Positions 34,215 through 42,739 of a stretch of DNA of 54,167 nt are shown in pieces. Position 1 is the first letter of the stretch; each line of letters starts with the position of its first letter. The DNA is from Caulobacter sp. (GTDB lineage Bacteria; Pseudomonadota; Alphaproteobacteria; Caulobacterales; Caulobacteraceae). The notes beneath the pieces were generated by a model, which was given only the letters and a program-made list of their open reading frames with translations, ran no database searches and was not told where the DNA came from. The stretch spans positions 1-54,167 of the forward strand of contig JAHBYC010000016.1 in assembly GCA_019636175.1 (NCBI GenBank), in the 5' to 3' direction. Position numbers and translations under genes: made by a program.

Positions 34215-34613
34215 ATGGCTGCAGACGGTCCAGCCGAGGTTGACCTTCATGTCGGTCGACGCATTCGCCAGCGCCGCAAGGCCATCGGCGCGACCCAGGA
34301 ATCCCTGGCCGGCGCCCTGGGCCTGACGTTTCAGCAGGTCCAGAAATACGAGCGCGGCGCCAACCGCGTCTCGGCCTCGAAACTCTATCAGATCGCCGCC
34401 GCCCTCGGCGTGCCGATCAGCTACTTCTTCGAGGGGCTGGCCGATACCGCCGCGCCGTCCGCGGCGTCCGACACCGGATTTGATCGGGCCATCAACGACT
34501 TCCTGATGAGCGCCGAGGGCCTGGAGGTCGCGTCCCTGTTCAGCCGGATCGAAAAGCCGGCGCTGCGTCGGCAGATGGTTCAGCTGATGCGGGCCGTTGT
34601 CGAGGATCTCTAG
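34215..34613 (+). CDS. XRE family helix-turn-helix regulator
   Basis: The 132-residue protein holds an HTH_3 domain at residues 12-68: [40 protein letters not shown], and [20 protein letters not shown]. The C-terminal half is helical and variable, with no sensor motif. This form (helix-turn-helix plus a 60-residue tail) is widespread in alphaproteobacteria; some relatives govern cell-cycle or phage-like genes. It directly precedes the acyl-CoA operon at 34708 on the same strand and could regulate it. Confidence 0.85.
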   Translation: MAADGPAEVDLHVGRRIRQRRKAIGATQESLAGALGLTFQQVQKYERGANRVSASKLYQIAAALGVPISYFFEGLADTAAPSAASDTGFDRAINDFLMSAEGLEVASLFSRIEKPALRRQMVQLMRAVVEDL

Positions 34614-34707
34614 GCCAGGTCCGGCGACAAAGCGGTATCCACGCCGTCCCATCCCGCTCTAAGCTGGGCCCCAGAACAGGACCGGCGAGGCCGGCGCGGG
34701 AGGCCAG

Positions 34708-35745
34708 GTGACCACGACAAGCCGAAGCTGGGTATTGGCCCGCCATGTTGAGGGCGCGCCGTCGCCGGAGGACTTCCGGCTGGACACCGTCGAGATTTCC
34801 CCGCTGCAGGAGGGCCAGTTCCTGGCCCGCACCATCCTGGCCTCGGTCGATCCGGGCATGCGCTCGCGCCTGTCCGGCGGCGACAGCTACGCCGGGGCGA
34901 TGAAGATCGGCGAGGGGATCGACGGCTTCGCGGTGGTCCAGGTCGTCGACAGCCGCAACGCCGCCTATGCGATCGGGGATGTGCTGGCCGTCGGCGGCGG
35001 CTGGCGGGAGCATATCGTTTCGGACGGTCGCGGCCTGATCCAGAAGATCCCGTCGGAGTGGGCGGGCAAGGGCGTGCCGCTGGGCGCCTGGATCGGCGTG
35101 CTGGGCGTGCCGGGGCTGACCGCCTGGTTCGGCATGCACCGGGTGGCCCAGGCGAAAGAGGGCGAGACCTTGCTGGTCACCTCGGCGGCGGGGCCGGTCG
35201 GGGCGACGGCGGGACAGATCGGCAAGAAGCTGGGCATGCGGGTGGTCGGCGTCGCCGGCGGCCCCCGCAAATGCGCCTGGCTGAAGGACGAGGCCGGGTT
35301 CGACGCGGTGATCGACTACAAGGCCGTCCCGGACCTGACGGCGGCCATCGCCGAAGCCTGCCCCAAGGGGGTGGATGTCCTGTTCGACAATGTCGGCAAT
35401 GAGAGCATCGACCGGGTGCTGCCGATGATGCGGATGCGGGGGCGGGTCGTCGTCTCCGGCCAGGTCGCCGACTACAATGTCGAGCCCCGGGATCGCTATG
35501 GTCTGAAGAACACCTCGGTGCTGATCACCCACCGGGTGCGGATGGAGGGGCTGGTGGTGTTCGACGACATCCGCCAGTTCGGCGAGGCGCAGGCGCAGAT
35601 GGCCGCCTGGATCGCCGACGGCTCCCTGAAGATCGCCATCGAGGAATTCGACGGGATAAACCGCCTGCCCGAAGCCTTCTGCGGCCTGTTCCGGGGCGAG
35701 AACTTTGGCCGGCGGCTGGTTCGCCTCGCGCCGGATCCGTCATGA
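34708..35745 (+). CDS. Zinc-less NADPH-dependent MDR oxidoreductase (CurA / prostaglandin-reductase type)
   Basis: The 345-residue protein lacks catalytic zinc ligands and has the class features LASVDPGMRSRL, GVLGVPGLTAWFGMH and the Rossmann motif SAAGPVGATAGQIGKKLGMR with an NADPH-type tail. It would reduce alkenals or enones. GTG start after GGGAGGCCAG. The stop overlaps the next ATG (ATGA), making it the first gene of a four-gene operon with a crotonase and two acyl-CoA dehydrogenase-like genes. Confidence 0.88.
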   Translation: MTTTSRSWVLARHVEGAPSPEDFRLDTVEISPLQEGQFLARTILASVDPGMRSRLSGGDSYAGAMKIGEGIDGFAVVQVVDSRNAAYAIGDVLAVGGGWREHIVSDGRGLIQKIPSEWAGKGVPLGAWIGVLGVPGLTAWFGMHRVAQAKEGETLLVTSAAGPVGATAGQIGKKLGMRVVGVAGGPRKCAWLKDEAGFDAVIDYKAVPDLTAAIAEACPKGVDVLFDNVGNESIDRVLPMMRMRGRVVVSGQVADYNVEPRDRYGLKNTSVLITHRVRMEGLVVFDDIRQFGEAQAQMAAWIADGSLKIAIEEFDGINRLPEAFCGLFRGENFGRRLVRLAPDPS

Positions 35746-36542
35746 CCCAGACCCTGTTCCAGAACTACAGCCGCTTCCGCTTCGATCGCGACGGCCGGAT
35801 CCTGACCGTCAGCATCACTGGCAATGCGGTCAACGCCGTCGATGCGGCGATGCATGACGAACTGGCGCGGGTGTTCATCGAGCTTCAGGCGGACCCGGAC
35901 AGCGACCTGATCGTGCTGACCGGAGAGGGCCGGGCCTTCTGCGCGGGCGGGGATTTCGACTGGTTCGACGAGCAGATCGCCGATCCCGCGGAATTTCGCG
36001 CCATCGCCCATGACGCCAAGCGGATCGTCTCGACCCTGCTGGACCTTGAAAAGCCGATCATCTGTCGGCTGAACGGCGCGGCCGCCGGTCTGGGGGCGAC
36101 GATCGCCTTGCTTTGCGATGTGATCATCGCCGAGGAAACCGCCAAGATCGGCGATCCTCATGTGAAGGTGGGCCTGGTGGCCGGCGACGGCGGGGCGGTG
36201 ATCTGGCCGCAGCTGATCGGCTACGCCCGGGCCAAGGAGCTGTTGATGACCGGCGACCTGATCCGCGCCGACGAGGCGGCCCGCATGGGGCTGATCAACT
36301 ACGCCGTCCCCGCCGATCAGCTGGACGCCAAGGTGGCCGAGATCGCCGGCAAAATTCTCGGCAATCCGCGCTGGGCGGTGCGCTGGACCAAGACCATCGC
36401 CAACATCGCCCTCAAGCAGATCGCCGTCGGGGCCAGCGACGCCGCGGTCGCCTATGAAATGCTGTCCAATATGACCGCCGACCGCAAGGAGGCCGTCGAC
36501 GCCTTCCGCGAACGCCGCAAACCCAATCTGACGGGGGAATGA
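35742..36542 (+). CDS. Enoyl-CoA hydratase/isomerase family protein
   Basis: The 266-residue crotonase has FCAGGDFDWFDEQ, LNGAAAGLGATIALLCDVII and VKVGLVAGDGGAVIWPQLIG. In the catalytic positions the first Glu of classic hydratases reads as Ala (AAGLGATIA), so it may be an isomerase or hydrolase rather than a hydratase; this is inferred from alignment by eye. It overlaps the genes on both sides by four bases or nearly so, so all are co-translated. Confidence 0.87.
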   Translation: MTQTLFQNYSRFRFDRDGRILTVSITGNAVNAVDAAMHDELARVFIELQADPDSDLIVLTGEGRAFCAGGDFDWFDEQIADPAEFRAIAHDAKRIVSTLLDLEKPIICRLNGAAAGLGATIALLCDVIIAEETAKIGDPHVKVGLVAGDGGAVIWPQLIGYARAKELLMTGDLIRADEAARMGLINYAVPADQLDAKVAEIAGKILGNPRWAVRWTKTIANIALKQIAVGASDAAVAYEMLSNMTADRKEAVDAFRERRKPNLTGE

Positions 36543-36550
36543 GAAGGGAC

Positions 36551-37708
36551 ATGAGCGGTGAGCCCGATCACATCATCGAACTTCGCCGCCAGTTGCAGCG
36601 GTTCGTGGCCGAGAAGGCGCCGCGGGAGAAACGGCGGGAATGGGATCGGACCCACAGCTATCCCCGCGATCTGTTCGCCGAGCTGGCGGGCATGGGGCTC
36701 TGCGGCCTGACGGTGTCGGAAGACTTCGGCGGGACGGGGCCGGACATTCACGCGGCGGTGGCCGCGATCGAGGAACTTTGCCGGGCGGGATCGTTCCTGG
36801 CCGGGCCGTTCATCCAGTGCGCCTTCTATGGCGGCATGAACATCAGCGAGAACGGCTCGCCCGCGCAGAAGGCGGAGCTGCTGCCGAAGCTGGCCCGGGG
36901 AGAACTGATCTTCGCCTACGGCCTGTCGGAGCCGGACGTCGGCGGCGATCTTTCGGCGGTCACGACCCGGGCCCGGCGGGAGGGCGACGACATCATCATC
37001 GACGGCGCCAAGCGATGGTGCACCGGGGCTGATTTCGCCGACTACATCTATTGCCTGGTCCGCAGCGATCCGGACGCCCCGGCGCGGCAGGGGCTGAGCT
37101 TCGTGCTGATCCCGACCCGGGCGCCGGGCGTGACCCTGACGCCGATCGAGCATGTGAACCTGCGCTACACCCTGTCATCCGATGTCCACTTCGACAGCGT
37201 GCGCCTGCCCATTTCGGCCATCGTTGGCGGCGAGGAGAAGTGGAACCGGGGCTGGAGCATGCTGGCCGGTCGAGCCCTGGACATCGAGAAGCTGGAGATC
37301 AGCGCCTGCGCCTTCGGCATCGCCCAGGCCGCGCTGGACGAAGCGTGGGCCTATGCTGAAGGCCGGGTGCAGTTCGGCAAGCCGGTCAGCGGCCATCAGG
37401 CGGTGCGCCATGCGCTTGTCGACGCCCGGACCAAACTCGAGGCCTGCCGGCTGATGCTCTACAACGCCACGCGCCTGGCGACGGAGGGCAAGCCCTGCGC
37501 GGTCGAAACCAGCATGGCCAAGCTGTTCATCGCCGAGGCCGGTGTCGAGATCGCCCTGACCTGCCAGCAGGTGATGGGCGCCTATGCGATGAGCGCCGAC
37601 TACGACATCGAACGCAATGTGCGCGACCTGCTGGGCATGCCCATCGTCGGCGGCTCGTCCAACATGCAGCGCAACAACCTGGCCGCCCTCTGGCGGCTGG
37701 CCGGATAG
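36551..37708 (+). CDS. Acyl-CoA dehydrogenase
   Basis: The 385-residue enzyme shows YGLSEPDVGGDLSAVTTRARR, IDGAKRWCTGADFADYIYCL, VQFGKPVSGHQAVRHALVDA and VVGGSSNMQRNN-type C-terminal FAD contacts. It belongs to operon position three. The ATG at 36551 follows AGAAGGGAC; an ATG at 36539 overlapping the previous stop is an alternative that would add four residues. Substrate unknown; probably a branched or cyclic acyl-CoA because of the partners. Confidence 0.92.
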   Translation: MSGEPDHIIELRRQLQRFVAEKAPREKRREWDRTHSYPRDLFAELAGMGLCGLTVSEDFGGTGPDIHAAVAAIEELCRAGSFLAGPFIQCAFYGGMNISENGSPAQKAELLPKLARGELIFAYGLSEPDVGGDLSAVTTRARREGDDIIIDGAKRWCTGADFADYIYCLVRSDPDAPARQGLSFVLIPTRAPGVTLTPIEHVNLRYTLSSDVHFDSVRLPISAIVGGEEKWNRGWSMLAGRALDIEKLEISACAFGIAQAALDEAWAYAEGRVQFGKPVSGHQAVRHALVDARTKLEACRLMLYNATRLATEGKPCAVETSMAKLFIAEAGVEIALTCQQVMGAYAMSADYDIERNVRDLLGMPIVGGSSNMQRNNLAALWRLAG

Positions 37709-37727
37709 AGTTACTCGGAGTGACCCC

Positions 37728-38876
37728 ATGAACCCGGTCGAGATCGCGCGCGGCTTCCAGCCTGAACTTCGCCAGAGGGCGGGCGAGATCGAGCAGGCGC
37801 GGCGTCTGCCGGCGGACCTGGCGGAAAAGCTGGCGCGGGCGGGGCTGTTTCGCATGCTGCTGCCGTCGGCGATCGGCGGCCTTGAAAGTCCGCCCGCGAC
37901 CGTGGCCGGCGCCATCGAGGCCCTGTCGGAGGCCGACGCCTCGACCGGCTGGTGCCTGATGATCGGGGCGACCACCGGCATGCTGTCGGGCCGCCTGCCG
38001 CAGGATCTGGCGGCCAGCATGTTCGCCGACCCGAACGTGATCTGCAGCGGCGTCTTCGCCCCGATGGGCAAGGCGGTGGACGACGGCGACCACTGGCGGG
38101 TCACCGGCCGCTGGAAGTGGGGCAGCGGCTCGCAGAACGCCGCCTGGGTGGCCGGCGGAGCGGTGCTGATGGGCGAGGACGGGCCGCTGCTGGACGCCTC
38201 CGGCCAGCCGCTGCACCGGATGGTGATCTTCGCGGCCGATCAGGTCGAGATGATCGACACCTGGCGGACATCGGGTCTGTGCGGCACCGGCAGTCTCGAT
38301 TTCGCGGTGCGGGAGGCGCGGGCGCCCAAGGCGCGGTCGGTCGCCCTGCACAGCGATCCGCCTCTGGCCGACGGCGCCGTCTTCCGCTTTCCGCCCTTCG
38401 GCATGCTGGCGATGGGCATCGCCGCGGTGGCCATCGGCAATGCGCGCGGCGCCCTGGCCGACTTCGCCGCCCTGGCCGCGGCCCAGTCCTCGCAGGGCTC
38501 GCAGCGGACCCTGGCCGAACGCAATGTGGTGCAGGCGGAGTTCGCCCAGGTCAGCGGCGCGGTGGCGGCCGCCCGCAGCCGCTTCTTCGAGGCCGTCGAA
38601 ACCCTGTGGCGCACGGTCGAGAGGGGCGATGAGCCGACCATCGAGGATCGCGCCCTGCTGCGGCTGGCCTGCGCTCACGCCGCCCAGGTCTGCGCCGAGG
38701 GCTGTCGCCGCATCTATGATCTTGGCGGCGGGGTGGCGGTGTTTCTCGACAGTTCTCTGCAGCGCCGGTTCCGCGACGCCCATGTCATCACCCACCACAT
38801 CATGGTCGCGCCGCAGATGTTCGAGCTGACCGGCCGTGTCCTGCTGGGACTGCCGACCCGGGACGCCCTGATCTAG
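37728..38876 (+). CDS. Acyl-CoA dehydrogenase-like flavin monooxygenase
   Basis: The 382-residue protein has the acyl-CoA dehydrogenase fold but with group-D flavin monooxygenase traits (HsaA/HpaB-like): LPSAIGGLESPPATVAGAIE, LSEADASTGWCLMIGATTG, TGRWKWGSGSQNAAWVAGGA, and a type-2 C-terminal domain ending RDAHVITHHIMVAPQMFELT. It may hydroxylate a ring or take reduced flavin from a partner reductase not seen here. It starts 19 bp after the preceding gene and closes the operon. Confidence 0.85.
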   Translation: MNPVEIARGFQPELRQRAGEIEQARRLPADLAEKLARAGLFRMLLPSAIGGLESPPATVAGAIEALSEADASTGWCLMIGATTGMLSGRLPQDLAASMFADPNVICSGVFAPMGKAVDDGDHWRVTGRWKWGSGSQNAAWVAGGAVLMGEDGPLLDASGQPLHRMVIFAADQVEMIDTWRTSGLCGTGSLDFAVREARAPKARSVALHSDPPLADGAVFRFPPFGMLAMGIAAVAIGNARGALADFAALAAAQSSQGSQRTLAERNVVQAEFAQVSGAVAAARSRFFEAVETLWRTVERGDEPTIEDRALLRLACAHAAQVCAEGCRRIYDLGGGVAVFLDSSLQRRFRDAHVITHHIMVAPQMFELTGRVLLGLPTRDALI

Positions 38877-39014
38877 CCGCAACGCGAGGGTTAACCGGCA
38901 AAGGCAACCCCAGACGCCGACCGGCGTTTGGTAAGGCAGCGGACCGGGGACGGCGGTCCGGATGGACGCGGCCGGGTGCAACCGGTCGCCTGGGAACCGC
39001 TAGGAGCGACCGAG

Positions 39015-39842
39015 ATGCAGAAGACTCCCCTGACCCTGACGCTGGCCACCGTGCTGGCGCTTTCCACCAGCGGCGCCGCCCTGGCGCAATACCGGCGGGC
39101 GCCCGCGCCGCCGCCGCAGCAGGTGCAGACTTACGAAGACTGGCTGAACCAGCAGGAAGACTATCGCCGCGACCAGCGCGAATACGAGCAGGCCCGGGCC
39201 GCCTGGGAGGCCAAGCAGGCCGCCTACCAGCAACGCCAGTCGCGCTACCAGGCCCAGCGCAGCGACTACGAGGCCCGCCGGGCCCAGTGGGAACGCGACC
39301 GGGCGCAGTATGATCGACGCTATGGCTACGGCGCCTACGTCCGCCGCTACGGTGAGTGGCGGTATGATCCCGGTGCGACCTACGCCGGCGGCTACGACCG
39401 GCGCGATGACTACCGGCGTGACGACTACTATGCCGACTATCGCGACAGCGCCTGCGAGCGGAAGCAGACCGGCGCCAAGGTGGCCGGCGGCATCATCGGC
39501 GCCCTGGCCGGGGCCGCCATCGGCTCCAATGTGATCGACAACGAGGCCCAGACCGAAGGCACCGTGCTGGGCGCCCTGGTCGGCGGGGTCGTCGGCGCCA
39601 AGATCGGCGAGAACGCCGCCAAGTGCGATGATGACGGCTACTACTACACCTACGCCCAGACCTATGAGTACCGCGAACCCAACCTGCGGCGCGGGCAGCG
39701 CAGCGGCCGCTATGACCGCGACTGGTATGTGCGCAACAACTGCCGCCTGGCCGTGGCGCCGACCGAATACGGCGGCCGGTCCGACTATCGCTACGTGCGG
39801 GTCTGTCCCGACCGTCGCGGCCGCTACCGCATCACCAGCTGA
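39015..39842 (+). CDS. Glycine-zipper envelope protein
   Basis: The 275-residue protein has a signal peptide (LALSTSGAALAQ), then a Gln/Tyr/Arg-rich helical stretch (YEQARAAWEAKQAAYQQRQS) and a two-helix glycine zipper, GAKVAGGIIGALAGAAIGSN and VLGALVGGVVGAKIGENAA, of the kind that inserts into or packs against membranes. The C-terminal part is Tyr/Arg-rich. The ATG follows AGGAGCGACCGAG. It ends 28 bp before a rho-independent terminator. Confidence 0.82.
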   Translation: MQKTPLTLTLATVLALSTSGAALAQYRRAPAPPPQQVQTYEDWLNQQEDYRRDQREYEQARAAWEAKQAAYQQRQSRYQAQRSDYEARRAQWERDRAQYDRRYGYGAYVRRYGEWRYDPGATYAGGYDRRDDYRRDDYYADYRDSACERKQTGAKVAGGIIGALAGAAIGSNVIDNEAQTEGTVLGALVGGVVGAKIGENAAKCDDDGYYYTYAQTYEYREPNLRRGQRSGRYDRDWYVRNNCRLAVAPTEYGGRSDYRYVRVCPDRRGRYRITS

Positions 39843-39870
39843 TCGGTCGACCTGATCGGCTGCATGGAAC

Positions 39871-39898
39871 GGGGCCGTCCATCCGGGCGGCCCCTTTT
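39871..39898 (+). terminator. Rho-independent terminator
   Basis: GGGGCCG pairs with CGGCCCC across a 10-base loop and is followed by TTTT. It ends the transcript of the glycine-zipper gene; the T-run is on the plus side only. Confidence 0.85.
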
Positions 39899-39920
39899 CG
39901 CGTGAGAAGGCCGGCCGGGA

Positions 39921-40937
39921 TCAGACCGGGCCGGCGGCGTAGGCGTCGATCGCCTGCAGATGCAGCGCCACCCGTTCCTCGTCGAGGAAGGAGCCGGTGA
40001 AGCTGTTCCTGGCCAGGGTGACCAGATCGTCCCGGCCCAGACCCAGCGCCTGGGTCACGGCCCGGTAGTTCTGGCCGATGTAGCCGCCGAAGTAGGCCGG
40101 GTCGTCGCTGTTGATGGTGGCCTTGAGGCCCAGATCCAGCATCCGCTTCAGCGGATGGCGCGCCAGGTCGTCGACGACACAGAGCTTGAGGTTCGACAGC
40201 GGACAGACGGTCAGGGTCATTTCCTGGGAGACCAGCCGCGCCGTCAGGGCTTCGTCTTCCAGCGACCGGTTGCCGTGATCGATGCGGTCGACCTTCAGCA
40301 GGTCCAGGGCTTCCCAGACATAGGCCGGGGGGCCTTCCTCGCCGGCGTGGGCGACGCGCAGCAGGCCGCGCTCGCCCGCCGCCTTGAACACCTTCTCGAA
40401 CTTCGACGGCGGATGCCCGACCTCCGAGGAATCGAGACCCACGCCGGTGATCCGGTCCAGCCAGGGCTCGGCGGCGCGCAGGGTGTCGAAGGCGGCGTCC
40501 TCGTCCAGATGGCGCAGGAAGCACATGATCAGCTTCGAGGTCAGGCCGTGCCGCGCCTCGGCCTCACGCATGCCCGAAAGCAGGCCCTCGATGGCGACCG
40601 AGAAGGGCAGGCCCCTGTCGGTATGGGTCTGGGGGTCGAAGAAGATCTCGGCGTGAACCCCGCCGTCGGCCGCCAGGCGATCGAAATAGGCGATGGCCAG
40701 GTCATGGAAGTCCTGCTCGGTCCGCAGCACCGCGGCGCCCTGGTAGTAGATGTCCAGGAAGTCCTGCAGGTTGGAGAACTCATAGGCGGCCCGCACCTCC
40801 TCCACGGACTTGAAGGGCAGGTCGACCTGATTGCGGCGGCCAAGAGCGAACATCAGCTCCGGCTCCAGGCTGCCTTCGATATGAAGATGGAGTTCGGCCT
40901 TGGGCAGGCCGGTGATGAAGGCGGAAAAGTCGGTCAT
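39921..40937 (-). CDS. Adenine deaminase (adenosine deaminase family)
   Basis: The 338-residue zinc enzyme has the metal and catalytic motifs KAELHLHIEGSLEPE, VAHAGEEG, RIDHGNRSLED and INSDDPAYFGGY. The GLDSSEVGHPPSKF region replaces the GxDLAGxE of true adenosine deaminases and matches the adenine-specific subgroup, as in a characterised Pseudomonas aeruginosa enzyme. It would turn adenine to hypoxanthine and ammonia. The ATG follows GAGGGAGCCCCC. It is divergent from the small gene at 41162, with a dyad in the gap. Confidence 0.88.
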   Translation of the reverse strand: MTDFSAFITGLPKAELHLHIEGSLEPELMFALGRRNQVDLPFKSVEEVRAAYEFSNLQDFLDIYYQGAAVLRTEQDFHDLAIAYFDRLAADGGVHAEIFFDPQTHTDRGLPFSVAIEGLLSGMREAEARHGLTSKLIMCFLRHLDEDAAFDTLRAAEPWLDRITGVGLDSSEVGHPPSKFEKVFKAAGERGLLRVAHAGEEGPPAYVWEALDLLKVDRIDHGNRSLEDEALTARLVSQEMTLTVCPLSNLKLCVVDDLARHPLKRMLDLGLKATINSDDPAYFGGYIGQNYRAVTQALGLGRDDLVTLARNSFTGSFLDEERVALHLQAIDAYAAGPV

Positions 40938-41021
40938 GGGGGCTCCCTCGAGGCCGCGGATTTCACGCAGTCAGGGCCCCACGGTCAAGGGTGACGCTTG
41001 GGTCGGGAAGTCGACTTAATA

Positions 41022-41045
41022 TTCGGATAATCATGGTTGTCCGAA
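41022..41045. promoter_or_regulatory. Dyad between adenine deaminase and small gene
   Basis: TTCGGATAA, six bases, TTGTCCGAA: arms match at 8 of 9 positions. It sits in the most AT-rich stretch of the neighbourhood, 85 bp from the adenine deaminase start and 117 bp from the small gene start, suggesting an operator in a divergent promoter region. Confidence 0.45.
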
Positions 41046-41161
41046 CATTGTGTGGATTAAATAATTGCTCTGCTCTATATTTCGAAGCGGTCGATGTCCG
41101 GGCCCTCTGGTTTTGGCGGATGGCTGGTTTTCACCTCGCTTGATCTGCCGGAAAGTTACCG

Positions 41162-41347
41162 ATGCGTATTTTTTCCTTTTACATCCATGATAGCCGCTAC
41201 AGCGTGCCGACGCTGCAGTTGGTCCCGGCGGCCGACGAGAGCCAGGCCCGCGTCCTGGCCCAGTCGCGGCTGGACGAGGCCATGGCCCATCTGGCCATCG
41301 AGGTCATGGAAGACGACCAGCCGCTGTTTGAACTGACGCGCGAGTAA
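41162..41347 (+). CDS. Small conserved cytoplasmic protein
   Basis: The 61-residue protein (MRIFSFYIHDSRYSVPTLQL…) is a small alpha/beta fold with an acidic centre and no signal or membrane segment. Similar short proteins occur in Caulobacter relatives, without known role. GGAAAG precedes the ATG by six bases. A strong hairpin follows 57 bp past its stop. Codon use is normal. Confidence 0.7.
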   Translation: MRIFSFYIHDSRYSVPTLQLVPAADESQARVLAQSRLDEAMAHLAIEVMEDDQPLFELTRE

Positions 41348-41404
41348 GCGGCTGTATTGGACGCCTCTTGCCAAGTCATCGGATCGGGACCACTATCCCG
41401 CTTC

Positions 41405-41441
41405 AAAGGCCCCCAGCCGGCGATAACCGGCGGGGGCCTTT
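41405..41441 (+). terminator. Rho-independent-like hairpin 32 nt before the uracil operon
   Basis: AAAGGCCCCC pairs with GGGGGCCTTT, and CCGG/CCGG pair inside. The T-tail is short (TTTCC). It fits a terminator of the small gene, but it leaves only 32 bp to the ATG of the GTP-cyclohydrolase-like gene, so it may instead be an attenuator in that operon's leader. Confidence 0.65.
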
Positions 41442-41473
41442 CCGATTCTGGAGAGCCCGCGGGCCAACTAAAC

Positions 41474-42730
41474 ATGTCATCAAATCGCCAAGGTCACATT
41501 CGCCTGACGTCCCACCCGGGCGTCGGCGGCGCCACCCGTTTCCCCCTGACCTGGGGAGCCCCGACCGCCAAGGAACGCGGTCCCGTCGTCGCCACCGTCA
41601 ACGCCGGGGTTGATCGCAACGCCATCGGCGCGCACGGCGGCGCCTACAGCGTCTATCGCGCCCTGGCCATTTCCTCGGGGGCGATGAACCCCCTGGTGCG
41701 GCCCGACCTGACCGACACCTCGCCGGTGGTCGATATCGGTCCGCAGGACCAGTGGAAGACGGCGGAGAAGATCGTCAGCCTCGACCCATGGGGCCACCGG
41801 GTGGCGCAGGACTTCGGCGATCTGATCGCCGAGGGCGTCGACATCCGCCCGACCATCGCCATCACCAAGGCGCGGCTGACCCTGCCGGAGATCAGCGAGG
41901 CGATCGGCGCCGGCCGGCTGAAGGTGGACGGCGAGATCGTTCACGAAAGCCACGACGTGGCTGTCACCAAGGCGGCGGTGGATCCGGTCTGGTATCTGCC
42001 CGGAATCGCCGAGCGGTTCGAGGTCGAGGAGACCCAGCTGCGCCGGACCCTGTTTGAACAGACCGGGGGCATGTATCCCGAGCTGGTGACCCGGCCGGAC
42101 CTGAAGGTCTTCCTGCCGCCGATCGGCGGGATCACCCTCTACATCTTCGGCGACCCGGCCTTCATCGGTCGCGGCGACAAGCGCCTGACCTGCCGGGTGC
42201 ATGATGAATGCAACGGCTCGGACGTCTTCGGCTCCGACATCTGCACCTGCCGCCCCTACCTGACCCACGGCATCGAGGAATGCGTGCGCGAGGCCCAGAA
42301 CGGCGGCTCGGGTCTGATCGTCTATAACCGCAAGGAAGGCCGGGCCCTGGGCGAAGTGACCAAGTTCCTGGTCTACAACGCCCGCAAGCGCCAGCCCGGC
42401 GGCGACCAGGCGGCGACCTATTTCGAGCGCACCGAATGTGTCGCGGGCGTCCAGGACGCGCGCTTCCAGCAGCTGATGCCGGACATCATCCACTGGCTGG
42501 GGATCCGGAAGATCGACCGCTTCGTCTCCATGTCGAACATGAAGTACGACGCCCTGGCCGCCGGCGGCATCGAGATCGGCGAGCGGGTTCCGATCCCCGA
42601 CTATCTGGTGCCCGACGACGCCTCGGTGGAGATGGAGGCCAAGAAGGCCGCCGGCTACTACACCCCCGACGCCCCGCCCTCGGCCGAAGACCTGAGCAAG
42701 GTCGTCGGGCGTGGACTGGACAAGTTCTGA
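41474..42730 (+). CDS. GTP cyclohydrolase II-like protein of the URC uracil-degradation type
   Basis: The 418-residue protein resembles GTP cyclohydrolase II, with the zinc-binding pattern in CRVHDECNGSDVFGSDICTC and NRKEGRALGEVTKFLVYNAR, but is twice as long as plain RibA owing to an N-terminal domain (IRLTSHPG…RNAIGAHGGAYSVYRAL). This long form is Urc1 in yeast pyrimidine catabolism. The neighbours, DUF1688 (Urc4-like) and upp, complete the same set, so the assignment is strong. A riboflavin role is less likely. The start at MSSNRQGHIRL is chosen; an earlier in-frame TTG lies across the hairpin. Confidence 0.88.
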   Translation: MSSNRQGHIRLTSHPGVGGATRFPLTWGAPTAKERGPVVATVNAGVDRNAIGAHGGAYSVYRALAISSGAMNPLVRPDLTDTSPVVDIGPQDQWKTAEKIVSLDPWGHRVAQDFGDLIAEGVDIRPTIAITKARLTLPEISEAIGAGRLKVDGEIVHESHDVAVTKAAVDPVWYLPGIAERFEVEETQLRRTLFEQTGGMYPELVTRPDLKVFLPPIGGITLYIFGDPAFIGRGDKRLTCRVHDECNGSDVFGSDICTCRPYLTHGIEECVREAQNGGSGLIVYNRKEGRALGEVTKFLVYNARKRQPGGDQAATYFERTECVAGVQDARFQQLMPDIIHWLGIRKIDRFVSMSNMKYDALAAGGIEIGERVPIPDYLVPDDASVEMEAKKAAGYYTPDAPPSAEDLSKVVGRGLDKF

Positions 42731-42739
42731 CCGTGGTTT

